Source: Azospirillaceae bacterium
GTDB taxonomy: Bacteria > Pseudomonadota > Alphaproteobacteria > Azospirillales > Azospirillaceae
Direction of reading: 5' to 3'
DNA length: 35,819 bases
NCBI GenBank assembly: GCA_028281465.1
Contig: JANQJV010000333.1
Coordinates: 1-35,819 of the forward strand
The notes below the pieces were generated by a model. It saw only the letters and a program-made list of their open reading frames with translations. It searched no databases and had not been told where the DNA came from. This document shows, piece by piece, positions 1-8,189 of the stretch (positions within the stretch are counted from its first letter, which is position 1; each line of letters begins with the position of its first letter). The position numbers and the translations under genes are program-made.

Positions 1-809
1 CGGGGATGAAACAGTCCAGTTTTCCGAGCGCATATATAGCAGCGAAGTTTGCTTTTGCTACTATATTTGGACACGCCAAGCTTAGTTTCTTGTTAGACAA
101 GAGCAGCGCGGGACGGCTGTGGTCAACCGCGCCTTGGTGTGCTGTTCCTCGGCCCGATGGCATCGATCCGATTACAGATGGGGACTTCCGCCGGGCTGCG
201 ACCGCACCAAGGTCTGGGGCGCCAGGCGGTGGCAGGGGCAAAAAGGTCTTGCCAAGTCGGTGGAACACGATTCAGCCTCCTTATCCGAACCTGCTTTCCG
301 TTTGCGTCAGCGGCTTTCGGCCGAGGAGAACCGACATGACGGATGACTGCCGCAACCGTGCATGCCGTTGCGGGCTCAGCCTGATCGGAGGGGACGCCAT
401 CCGGCGAAGCTCGACGGGGGGCAGGTCACCGCCGGCGAATCCGACGGTTGGCGAAGGGATCGAAAGCGTCGCCGAGGCCCGCCCGGCTGCGCTATCTGGT
501 CTCAGTGCGACGATCGGTGTTGACCTCGTCACTCGGGGATTGCCTGTGTACCGACGATCGACCCGTTCGACCGGAGGACAGATGAGACGGTCTTTGGCTG
601 CTTCGCAGGCGGTTGTGATGGGGTCGACCGTCTCCACACTTCTTGGGCAGCCGACAGCCCAATAAGTATCGGGCGTCACCGCCATATGGGTTTACGTCCT
701 GTCCACTCCAGCCTTAAAACACCATTTGTTATTTCATTTTCACCTTGCGCCGCCCTGAATAGGCGACTGAGATATCGGCAGTGTGCACTGAACGTTGGGG
801 TAGCAAATC
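1..809. other. No supported gene; left-edge intergenic or decayed DNA
   Basis: I recognise no gene here. A 219-codon open frame (6-665, plus) exists, but its product is rich in Arg, Ser, Pro and Gly without domain-like segments, and overlapping frames on both strands are equally open, as expected in GC-rich non-coding DNA. The first 100 bases and bases 700-800 are AT-richer than the middle. The last stretch leads into the phytochrome gene and probably holds its promoter; an imperfect palindrome CAGTG-TG-CACTG lies at 779-790, just before that gene's start. The middle part could be a decayed insertion sequence, but I could not align it to any transposase. Confidence 0.5.
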
Positions 810-3056
810 ATGTCAAAGAGTCTGTCTGTGTTCTTTAGGGAAGCAGAAGAGGCGACATTAAGCAACTGTGATTTGGAGAAACTGCACCTTAGTGGGGCAA
901 TTCAATCGGCTGGTTATTTGTTGGCCGTCGACCCAAGAACTAACATATTTGTTGCTGCATCAGAGAATGTCAGCGAAATCCTTGGTGAGGACACGCTCAT
1001 AGGCAAGAGCGTGGAGGAGATTCTACCGGAAATTTCAGCATCAATCTCGGATTTCGCCAGTCGAGATGTCGAAGAACACTATATGGCTGGTACCATCGAG
1101 CATTGGCGTGTGCGCGGGTTTGATTGCATCGCACATAAGCACGCGGGCCTCTATTTTCTTGAGTTTCTGGAATCTTCGAATATTCCGCCAGAGGCGACAC
1201 GTCATGCTCTCTGGCTATTGAAGACCGCGAACCGACAAATTCAAGCTGCCAAATCCTTTCAAGACGCTTGTGAGATCGCCGTCAACAGGACACGCGAGAT
1301 TACAGGATATGAACGGGTGAAAATCTATAGGTTTTTGGAGGATTGGTCAGGCCAAGTCATAGCAGAGTCGCGTGAAGAAGACATGCCGGCATACATCGGC
1401 CTGTGTTTTCCAGATACTGACATTCCAAAGCAAGCACGAGAGCTCTATCAAATATTGCCTTACAGGATTGTGTCGTCAGCGGATGACAAAAATTCGCGGA
1501 TATTGCTCGACCAGAGTTTTTTTGATGATAACGATGTTTCATTGGACTTGACTTGGTCATTGCTTCGATCTGTATCGCCAATACACAGTCAGTATCTTCG
1601 CAACATGGGAGTCGCATCCTCATTTTCCGTGGGAATGACAAGGCAGGATGAACTTTGGGGCTTGCTGGTCTGTCACAGCCGAAGGCCAAGGCTACTTCCA
1701 TTCGAATTCTGGGATGTTGCGCGTGACATGGTCGACACACTCATGCTGAGATTGGATCGAGAGCATTCAGAATTACGAATGGCAGGAGTTCGAAAACTTC
1801 GAAACGTTGAGGCGAGTATTGCAACGGCGCTGCGCGCCAATGTATCGATGCAAGAAGCAATACGGAGTCTTGCTCATTTGGTTGGAGACCTCATCCCATC
1901 GTCGGGGTTTGCCTTTCAAGATCAGCACAACACCCATGTTGTTGGTGAAACGCCATCATTTGAGTTCATTCGCGAACTAATTGCTTGGGCGGCGCCAAAA
2001 CCCAAGCATGGTGATGTGTTTTATACGACCGCGTTGCACCATGAATGGAGTCACGCCGCAGCCCAGAAAGACGTTGCCTGCGGTGTCCTCATTAAGCCCG
2101 TTTTGCCGAACAGAAACTGCCATTTGATATGGTTCAGGAAGCCACGCGCCAAGACCGTCAAATGGGCTGGTAAACCAGAAGGAAAAACCGACCACCAGGG
2201 TAACCAAACACTCCAATCGATTGGTCCTCGGAACTCCTTCGACATCTGGCTTTCGCACCATGATGACGAGAGCGAGCCCTGGTCGCAACAGGAAGTTGAG
2301 ATAGCAGGCGAACTTCATAATGAAGTCATGGACCTATTGGCATCACAAGCCAGTGAGCTGAAACTATTCAATGATGATCTGAAACAATTCTTGCGATCCG
2401 CTGCTTATGATATCGACTCGCCGCTTAGGGCCATTGTTTCTATCCTCACCTTGATTAAGGACTGCAACAGGGTCACTGAAGAGCGACAACTGGAGAGAAT
2501 ACTCAATGGCGCAATCTGCAGCGCCAATGACCTGACTCTTTGCACAATAGGGCTGCTCTCGATTCCGGATTTCGTCGAAAAAGACATTCATCTGGCGCCG
2601 ATCGATCCCACCGCCGTCGTCCGGATCAGTCGAGTTGCGCCATTTTCAGATGTTGAGAAACCGAGTATTGAATTGAAGATAGAGCCGCTGCCGGAGGTGG
2701 TGGGGCATCCGGTCTTGATTGCCATGCTCTTTTTGAACCTGGTGTCGAACTCGCTCGACCGTCGCGTGAGCGACGAGAAAGTGAGGGTTTGTCTTTCGGG
2801 AAAAATCGGTCATCAGACAGTTGATCTCGTCTATCGGGATAATTGTGCCGCATTGAGCCGCGCTGATGCGGAACAAATGGCTAAGCTCTTTGGCGGGTTC
2901 GATCTGGTCCTGCACAAGCCCGATTTTGGAATCGGCTTTGCGGCGTGCAAACGCGCCATGGATCTACAGGGCGGTAAGATAAGACTGACCGATACCGGGA
3001 CAAATGGCGTGGAATTTCTAATGACGTTTCAGCGGCCCCATCGTTGGACCCTCTAA
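810..3056 (+). CDS. Bacteriophytochrome with degenerate histidine-kinase domain
   Basis: A cytoplasmic red/far-red photoreceptor of 748 residues with PAS (about 15-125), GAF (140-310), PHY (330-510), a dimerisation helix region (515-580) and an HATPase-like end (620-745). The bilin pocket looks complete. Cys20 is the expected biliverdin-attachment residue, D204 lies in PDTDIP (normally PxSDIP), and H259 (SPIH) and H289 (CHS) match the conserved pocket histidines. PRNSF at 473-477 is the PHY-tongue PRxSF motif. The usual IQPHG near the attachment site reads IQSAG (31-35). The kinase half is not canonical: the H-box reads AAYDIDSPLR, so the phospho-acceptor His is Tyr533, and the G1 box reads DNCAAL (677-682) instead of DNGIGI. 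The N-box Asn and a G2-like GIGF are kept. No response regulator is adjacent. GC content is visibly lower than in the sugar operon downstream. Photoreceptor identity is secure; loss of His kinase activity is inference. Confidence 0.93.
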   Translation: MSKSLSVFFREAEEATLSNCDLEKLHLSGAIQSAGYLLAVDPRTNIFVAASENVSEILGEDTLIGKSVEEILPEISASISDFASRDVEEHYMAGTIEHWRVRGFDCIAHKHAGLYFLEFLESSNIPPEATRHALWLLKTANRQIQAAKSFQDACEIAVNRTREITGYERVKIYRFLEDWSGQVIAESREEDMPAYIGLCFPDTDIPKQARELYQILPYRIVSSADDKNSRILLDQSFFDDNDVSLDLTWSLLRSVSPIHSQYLRNMGVASSFSVGMTRQDELWGLLVCHSRRPRLLPFEFWDVARDMVDTLMLRLDREHSELRMAGVRKLRNVEASIATALRANVSMQEAIRSLAHLVGDLIPSSGFAFQDQHNTHVVGETPSFEFIRELIAWAAPKPKHGDVFYTTALHHEWSHAAAQKDVACGVLIKPVLPNRNCHLIWFRKPRAKTVKWAGKPEGKTDHQGNQTLQSIGPRNSFDIWLSHHDDESEPWSQQEVEIAGELHNEVMDLLASQASELKLFNDDLKQFLRSAAYDIDSPLRAIVSILTLIKDCNRVTEERQLERILNGAICSANDLTLCTIGLLSIPDFVEKDIHLAPIDPTAVVRISRVAPFSDVEKPSIELKIEPLPEVVGHPVLIAMLFLNLVSNSLDRRVSDEKVRVCLSGKIGHQTVDLVYRDNCAALSRADAEQMAKLFGGFDLVLHKPDFGIGFAACKRAMDLQGGKIRLTDTGTNGVEFLMTFQRPHRWTL

Positions 3057-3120
3057 GTCGGACGGTGTGGGGTGGCACGGTTCGTCCGGAGCCTATGCGC
3101 CCGCCATCACTGAAATCCTC

Positions 3121-3148
3121 GTGACATCCGGGCGCGGTGCGGTACACT
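3121..3148 (+). promoter_or_regulatory. Candidate sigma-70-like promoter of the sugar operon
   Basis: GTGACA (3121-3126) and TACACT (3143-3148) are separated by 16 bases and lie about 60 bases before the binding-protein start. They resemble -35 and -10 hexamers. This is a match by eye only; no other promoter-like pair stood out in the 151-base gap. Confidence 0.35.
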
Positions 3149-3166
3149 CTCTGCCAGATGGTTAGG

Positions 3167-3178
3167 AACAGGCCTGTT
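3167..3178. promoter_or_regulatory. Perfect 12-bp palindrome, candidate operator
   Basis: AACAGGCCTGTT is a perfect palindrome between the putative -10 box and the binding-protein start codon, where a repressor of a sugar operon would be expected to bind. No regulator gene is present in the window to pair it with, so the role is inference. Confidence 0.3.
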
Positions 3179-3207
3179 AAGGGCCGTCCCCCCGGGAGGA
3201 AACAATA

Positions 3208-4701
3208 ATGTTGCACCGTGTCCGCAAGACCGGCAGCCGTCTGGCTGCCTATGTACTTGGCGGTGTCGCCGCGCTGGCTGTGATCACCCCTGGTCAAGCC
3301 CAGGAATTCGAAGGTGTATCCATTGATGTGATGACCTTCACCGGCCCGCAGATCGCCGAGCCGTTGCAGCGTCGCGCGCCCGACTTCGCGGCCCTGAACG
3401 GGGCCGAGGTCAACGTCATCACCGTGCCGTTCTCCGATCTCTACACCAAGCTGCTGACCGACTGGGCCACCGGCACCAACTCGGTCGATGCCGCGGTGTT
3501 CGCCCCGCAGTGGATGGTCGACTATGTCGGCCCCGGCTTCCTGCAGGACATCACCGATTGGGTGGCCGCCGACGAGGCTCTGCAAGTCGACGACATCGCG
3601 CCGTTCTTCCGCGAGTTCTCGCAGCAATACGGCGGCCGCACCTATCTCGTCACGCTCGATGGCGACTTCCAGATGGTCTACTACCGTACGGATGTGTTGG
3701 CCGAGCTGGGTCTGGAGCCGCCGGAGACCTGGGCCGACTACGTCGCCATCGCCGCCGCCGCCCACGGCAACGACCTGAACGGCGACGGCAGCGCCGACTA
3801 CGGCTCATGTATCGCCAAGAAGCGCAATGCCCAGTCCTATTGGATGATCACGTCGATCGCCGCCGGCTACCTGCAATCCCAGGGCACGAGCCAGGGCGCC
3901 TTCTTCGACACCGATGACATGACGCCGCTGGTCGACAACCCGGCCTTCGAGGCGGCGCTCGACGTTTACCTGGAAACCACGCAGTTCGCCCCGCCGGACG
4001 AGACCAACCTGGACGTGGGTGACACGCGCGCCCTGTTCACCACCGGGCGCTGCGCCCTGACCCTGGATTGGGGCGACATCGGCACGCTCGCCATCGACCC
4101 CGAGACCTCCCAGGTGATCGACAAGGTCGGCGCCGTCATGCTGCCCGGGTCGCGCCAGGTGCTCGACCGCGACAGCGGTGAGATGGTCGAGTGCGACAGC
4201 GAGATTTGCCCGCATGCCGTGAACGGCGTCAACCGTGCCCCGTTCGCCGCCTTCGGCGGCTGGTCCGGCGGCATCAACGCCGCCGCCGACGATCAGGTCA
4301 AGCGGGCCGCCTATGCCTTCTTCAGCTACATGTCGCAGCCGGCCCAATCGAACCACGACGTCACCGTTGGCATCACCGGCTTCAACCCCTACCGCATCTC
4401 CCAGTTCGAAACCCTCGACAACTGGCTGGCCGCGGGCATGAGCGAGACGGCGGCCGACAGCTATCTGGGCGCCATCAAGGACAGCCTGAACAGCCCGAAC
4501 ATGGTGCTCGACCTGCGCATTCCACGCAACCAGGCCTACCAGCAGGTCGTGCTCGATACCGCCATCGCCCGCCTGCTGGCCGGGGAAATCGACAAAGCGC
4601 AGGCCATGCAGGCCATCGCCGCCGGCTGGTCGGAGTTGAACGAAGAAGAGGGCACCGACGCCCAGCTTGCGTTCTACCGCGCTTCCATCGGCGCCGACTG
4701 A
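3208..4701 (+). CDS. Sugar ABC transporter substrate-binding protein
   Basis: Periplasmic solute-binding protein of 497 residues, family-1 (MalE/UgpB-like) type, which captures a sugar for the permeases encoded next. An N-terminal signal peptide is clear: basic MLHRVRKTGSR, a hydrophobic stretch, and an AQA-like cleavage site near residue 32. A strong ribosome site (GGGAGG) sits eight bases before the ATG. An EF-hand-like loop D189-L-N-G-D193-G-S-A-D197 resembles the calcium loop of E. coli galactose-binding protein and may bind a structural metal. Two or three Cys pairs (for example around 201, and in the CDSEICPH segment) could form disulfides. First gene of a six-gene same-strand cluster; a strong hairpin follows it. 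The substrate is not readable from the sequence; the downstream enzymes suggest a fucose-like aldose. Confidence 0.92.
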   Translation: MLHRVRKTGSRLAAYVLGGVAALAVITPGQAQEFEGVSIDVMTFTGPQIAEPLQRRAPDFAALNGAEVNVITVPFSDLYTKLLTDWATGTNSVDAAVFAPQWMVDYVGPGFLQDITDWVAADEALQVDDIAPFFREFSQQYGGRTYLVTLDGDFQMVYYRTDVLAELGLEPPETWADYVAIAAAAHGNDLNGDGSADYGSCIAKKRNAQSYWMITSIAAGYLQSQGTSQGAFFDTDDMTPLVDNPAFEAALDVYLETTQFAPPDETNLDVGDTRALFTTGRCALTLDWGDIGTLAIDPETSQVIDKVGAVMLPGSRQVLDRDSGEMVECDSEICPHAVNGVNRAPFAAFGGWSGGINAAADDQVKRAAYAFFSYMSQPAQSNHDVTVGITGFNPYRISQFETLDNWLAAGMSETAADSYLGAIKDSLNSPNMVLDLRIPRNQAYQQVVLDTAIARLLAGEIDKAQAMQAIAAGWSELNEEEGTDAQLAFYRASIGAD

Positions 4702-4722
4702 GTCCTCCGGCTCGGTGACGCC

Positions 4723-4773
4723 GGCGCCGCGCCGCCGTCCGCCTCCGGGACGGCTGCGCGGCGCCGTCTCTTT
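4723..4773 (+). terminator. Strong hairpin after the binding-protein gene (attenuator or 3' stabiliser)
   Basis: An 18-bp stem with one mismatch (4723-4740 with 4748-4765, 7-base loop) begins 22 bases after the stop codon and is followed by GTCTCTTT. This position, between a binding-protein gene and its permease genes, is the classic place for a partial terminator or RNase-blocking hairpin that lets the binding protein be made in excess. The T-tract is weak, so read-through into the permease is likely. Confidence 0.6.
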
Positions 4774-4840
4774 AGTCCGCAGCGTTGCCGGATGCGCCCG
4801 GCGCATCCCACGGCGTCTGCCATCGGGCTCATGCCATATC

Positions 4841-5953
4841 ATGCGCCAGCACCAAAGCTTCGCCGAATGGATCGACCGCGCCGCCGGCCAGATCATGATC
4901 TGGCCGGCGGTGCTTATCCTGCTCGCCTTCTCGATCTTCCCGTTGTTGGTGTCGGCCTATCTCACCGTCACCCGGTTCCGGCTGGCGCCCGGCGGTTTCG
5001 AGTTGCGCTATGTCGGCTGGCTGAACTTCAAGAAACTGCTGTTCGGCTCGCAGCAGTACCATCTGCTCGGGACCTTCTCCGCGTTGACCGCGACCGACTG
5101 GCTGATCTTCGCACTGGCGGCCGGCACCGCAGCCTGGCTGTTCGTCGGCGCGGTGCGCAGCGGCACGGTCGGTACGGTCGGGCTGATCGGCCGCCTGATC
5201 GCCGCCGCCGTCTTACTGGCTTTGCTGCTGCTGGCCCTGGCGGTCACCGGCGACGGCGCCTTTCCCGGCACCCTGGTGGTGACCGTGTTCTACGTGCTGG
5301 CCGGGGTGAGCGTGCAATTCCTGCTCGGCCTCGGCTTGGCGTTGCTGTGCGCCCAGCGCATCCTCGGGCGCAGCGTCTTTCGCGTCGTCTTCTTCATCCC
5401 GCTCACCGTCACGCCCGTCGGCATCGCCTACCTGTTCCGCATGCTGGCCGATGTCGGCAAAGGCCCGTTGACGCCACTACTGGCTGCGTTCGGCCTGGGG
5501 GAGGTCTCCTGGGCTGCGGACCCGTGGTCGGCGCGGCTGGTGGTGTTGATCGGCGACACCTGGCAGTGGACACCGTTCCTGTTTCTGATCCTGCTCGCTG
5601 CCGTGGAGAACCAGCCGCGCGACCAGGTCGAGGCGGCCCGGCTGGACGGGGCGGGCGACTGGCAGGTGTTCCGCGACGTCACCTGGCCAGCGATCGCGCC
5701 GGTGGCGGCGACCGTGGTGCTGATCCGGCTGATCGAGGCGTTCAAGATCATCGATTTGCCCAATATCCTGACCAACGGCGGCCCCGGCATCGCCACCGAG
5801 AGCCTGACCCTGCATGCCTTCATCGCCTGGCGCACCCAGGATCTGGGCGGTTCGGCCGCGGTCGGCTATACGCTCCTGGCCGTGGCGGTGGTGTGCTGCG
5901 TGTCGTTCTTCCACTTCGTGGTGCGGCGCGCCCGCGCCCACGAGCGACCGTGA
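4841..5953 (+). CDS. Sugar ABC transporter permease (MalF/UgpA-like), with extra membrane segments
   Basis: Inner-membrane permease of 370 residues. The first helix (about 17-42) is followed by an insertion with two further hydrophobic segments (about residues 85-105 and 115-145) before the conserved core. The core contains the EAA loop EAARLDGAGDWQVFRDV, which docks on the ATPase. Usual members are near 290-300 residues, so this is about 70 longer. I chose the ATG at 4841 because the open frame upstream crosses the GC hairpin and has no family likeness; no good ribosome site precedes either choice. Ends 11 bases before the second permease, so the two are co-transcribed. It resembles the MalF/UgpA half of family-1 sugar importers. 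Confidence 0.88.
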   Translation: MRQHQSFAEWIDRAAGQIMIWPAVLILLAFSIFPLLVSAYLTVTRFRLAPGGFELRYVGWLNFKKLLFGSQQYHLLGTFSALTATDWLIFALAAGTAAWLFVGAVRSGTVGTVGLIGRLIAAAVLLALLLLALAVTGDGAFPGTLVVTVFYVLAGVSVQFLLGLGLALLCAQRILGRSVFRVVFFIPLTVTPVGIAYLFRMLADVGKGPLTPLLAAFGLGEVSWAADPWSARLVVLIGDTWQWTPFLFLILLAAVENQPRDQVEAARLDGAGDWQVFRDVTWPAIAPVAATVVLIRLIEAFKIIDLPNILTNGGPGIATESLTLHAFIAWRTQDLGGSAAVGYTLLAVAVVCCVSFFHFVVRRARAHERP

Positions 5954-5963
5954 GAGGACGGGC

Positions 5964-7016
5964 ATGACCGACCACCGCGCCGGCCTGTGGCGCCGCCTGA
6001 CCGAACCCAAATCCCTCGACCGCATGGCGCCGCTGCCGGCGCTGCTGACCTATGCCGCGCTGATCGCGTGGAGCGTGGTGGTGTTGTTCCCGCTCTACTG
6101 GCTTCTGATCACCTCCTTCAAGCTACCGGTGCAGGTCAACGACGGGCCGGACTATCTGCCGTTCCTCGACTTCCAACCGTCGTTGCATGCCTGGGAATAC
6201 CTTTTCGTGACGGTCGGCAGCGACACGCTTCGGCCCTATGTCAATTCGTTGGTCGTGGCCCTGGCCAGCACCGTGCTGGCCACCCTGATCGGCAGCCTGG
6301 CGGCCTATGCGTTGGTGCGGGTGCGCTACCGGGTCAAGCTGGGCGCCGTGCTGGCGTTCCTGCTCATTCTGGCGGGCGTGGTGGTCGGAGTCCTGCGCTT
6401 CGGCATCGACTGGCGCGTTGCGCTGGCGGCCGGGACGGCGCTCATGCTTCTGGTTCTGCTCACCCTGGCGCCGCGGCTGCGCACGGCGGTCGGCAACGAG
6501 GACATCCAGTTCTGGATCATCTCCAACCGCATCCTGCCACCGGTGGTGGTGGTGCTGCCGATCTACATGATGTTCCAGCGGCTCGGCCTGCTGGATACCC
6601 ATGTCGCTTTGATCGCCACCTACACCGCGGTCAACCTGCCCATCGTGGTGTGGCTGATGCGCGATTTCTTCGCCAGCATCCCGGTCGATCTGGAAGAGAG
6701 CGCGCAGTTGGACGGCGCGTCGCGCTTCGGCATCGTGTTCACCATCGTGCTGCCGTTGGCCCGCGCTGGCCTCGCCGCCACCTTCCTGTTGGTGCTGATC
6801 CTGGCCTGGAACGAATATCTCTTGGCGCTGTTCCTGTCGACGGCGGACGCCCAGACCATGCCGCTCCTGGTGGCGGCGCAGAACGCCACGCGCGGCCCGC
6901 AGTGGTGGACCATGTCGGCGCTGATCCTGATCATGATTGCCCCGGTGATCGCGCTCACCGCCCTGCTGCAGCGCGCCATCGCGCGCGGCTTGATCGTCGG
7001 CGCGGTCAAGGGGTGA
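5964..7016 (+). CDS. Sugar ABC transporter permease (MalG/UgpE-like), with extra membrane segments
   Basis: Second inner-membrane permease, 350 residues. The start at 5964 is preceded by AGAGGA at good spacing. A first helix near residues 25-48 is followed by the periplasmic loop, the AYALVRVRYR segment, then an insertion of roughly 60 residues with two hydrophobic stretches (about 120-140 and 145-165) before the conserved ISNRILPPVVVVLPIYMMF region. The EAA loop reads EESAQLDGASRFGIVFTIVLP. Usual MalG-type permeases are near 280 residues and lack the insertion. Both permeases of this system carry such insertions, which suggests they evolved together. Lies directly between the first permease and the ATPase gene. 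Confidence 0.9.
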   Translation: MTDHRAGLWRRLTEPKSLDRMAPLPALLTYAALIAWSVVVLFPLYWLLITSFKLPVQVNDGPDYLPFLDFQPSLHAWEYLFVTVGSDTLRPYVNSLVVALASTVLATLIGSLAAYALVRVRYRVKLGAVLAFLLILAGVVVGVLRFGIDWRVALAAGTALMLLVLLTLAPRLRTAVGNEDIQFWIISNRILPPVVVVLPIYMMFQRLGLLDTHVALIATYTAVNLPIVVWLMRDFFASIPVDLEESAQLDGASRFGIVFTIVLPLARAGLAATFLLVLILAWNEYLLALFLSTADAQTMPLLVAAQNATRGPQWWTMSALILIMIAPVIALTALLQRAIARGLIVGAVKG

Positions 7017-7051
7017 GCAACGGGGCAGCGAGGCGCACGGAGGGAATGCCC

Positions 7052-8161
7052 ATGCCGGCGGTGTCGGTCAAACTGGAACATCTATACAAGTCGTTCGCCG
7101 ACATCCATGTCGTCAAAGGCCTGGACCTGGAGATTGCCGAAGGCGAGTTCCTGGTGCTGCTCGGACCCTCCGGCTGCGGCAAGACCACGGCCCTGCGCAT
7201 GATCGCCGGGCTGGAAACCGTGAGCGACGGGCGCATCCTGATCGGCGGGCAGGACGTGACCCATGTGCTGCCCAAATATCGCAACATTGCCATGGTGTTC
7301 CAGTCGTATGCCCTTTATCCGCATATGACCGTGGCGGAGAACATCGGCTATCCCTTGCGCGTACGCCGGGTGCCGGCGGCCGAGCGTGCGGTCCAAGTGC
7401 GCGAGGCCGCCGCTAAAGTCGACCTGCTCGACCACCTGGAGCGGACGCCGCGGCAATTGTCCGGCGGGCAGCGCCAACGCGTCGCCTTGGCGCGCGCCAT
7501 CGTCCGCCGGCCGGCCGTGTTTCTCATGGACGAGCCGCTGTCCAACCTGGATGCCAAGCTACGCGGGCGCATGCGCGCCGAACTGAAACACCTGCAGCAA
7601 TCGCTCGGCGTCACCACGGTCTACGTCACCCACGACCAAATCGAGGCCATGACCCTGGGCCACCGGGTGGCGGTGATGCATGCCGGCATCCTGCAGCAGA
7701 TCGGTCCGCCGGCCGAAATCTACAACGACCCGGCCAACCTGTTCGTCGCCGGCTTCATCGGCTCGCCGCCCATGAACGTCATCGCTGGCCGTCTCCGCGC
7801 CGGCCGCTTCGACAGCCCGGCCGGATCGGTCGCCGTGCCCGGCATGGCCGACCGCGACGGCGTCATCCTGGGCGTCCGGCCGGAGGATGTGGCCGTGGTC
7901 CCGGCCGGTCAGGGAGATTTCGCCGCCACCGTCTATTCGGTGGAGATGACCGGGCTGGAAAGCATCGTCACCTGTGCCGCCCACACCGGCACGCACCTGG
8001 CCGAAGCCGACGGCGTTCGGCCGGACCCGGGCGACGGCCAGATCGTCGCGCGCATGGGCCGGGATTTCGCAGCCGAGACCGATGGCCGGGTCGGCCTGCG
8101 CCTCACGCCCGACCGCCTGTATCTGTTCGATGCAGCCGACGGACGTCGGCTGCGCGCCTGA
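7052..8161 (+). CDS. Sugar ABC transporter ATP-binding protein (MalK/UgpC family)
   Basis: ATPase of 369 residues that powers the importer. Walker A GPSGCGKTT (from residue 38), Q-loop MVFQSYALYPHM, signature LSGGQRQR, Walker B VFLMDEP, D-loop SNLDAKLR and switch His in YVTHDQ are all present. The C-terminal third is the OB-like regulatory domain of the MalK/UgpC group, with the usual FIGSPPMN and GVRPEDV motifs. ATG codons occur at 7046 and 7052; GGAGGG at 7039-7044 is at the right distance only from 7052, so I start there. Sits 35 bases after the second permease. Confidence 0.94.
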   Translation: MPAVSVKLEHLYKSFADIHVVKGLDLEIAEGEFLVLLGPSGCGKTTALRMIAGLETVSDGRILIGGQDVTHVLPKYRNIAMVFQSYALYPHMTVAENIGYPLRVRRVPAAERAVQVREAAAKVDLLDHLERTPRQLSGGQRQRVALARAIVRRPAVFLMDEPLSNLDAKLRGRMRAELKHLQQSLGVTTVYVTHDQIEAMTLGHRVAVMHAGILQQIGPPAEIYNDPANLFVAGFIGSPPMNVIAGRLRAGRFDSPAGSVAVPGMADRDGVILGVRPEDVAVVPAGQGDFAATVYSVEMTGLESIVTCAAHTGTHLAEADGVRPDPGDGQIVARMGRDFAAETDGRVGLRLTPDRLYLFDAADGRRLRA

Positions 8162-8189
8162 CCGAGGGGCAAAGAGGAGGCTTCCGCCC

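Noticed and set aside
6..665. 219-codon open frame at the left edge
   Set aside because: Composition and lack of any domain or homology-like segment suggest chance openness in GC-rich DNA; competing frames are open on both strands.
3805..4896. 363-codon minus-strand frame opposite the binding protein
   Set aside because: Antisense shadow with no domain-like features; the plus strand has a signal peptide and a ribosome site.
5987..7051. Long in-frame extension of the ATPase gene
   Set aside because: It overlaps the second permease in another frame and is not ATPase-like; the start at 7052 has a proper ribosome site.
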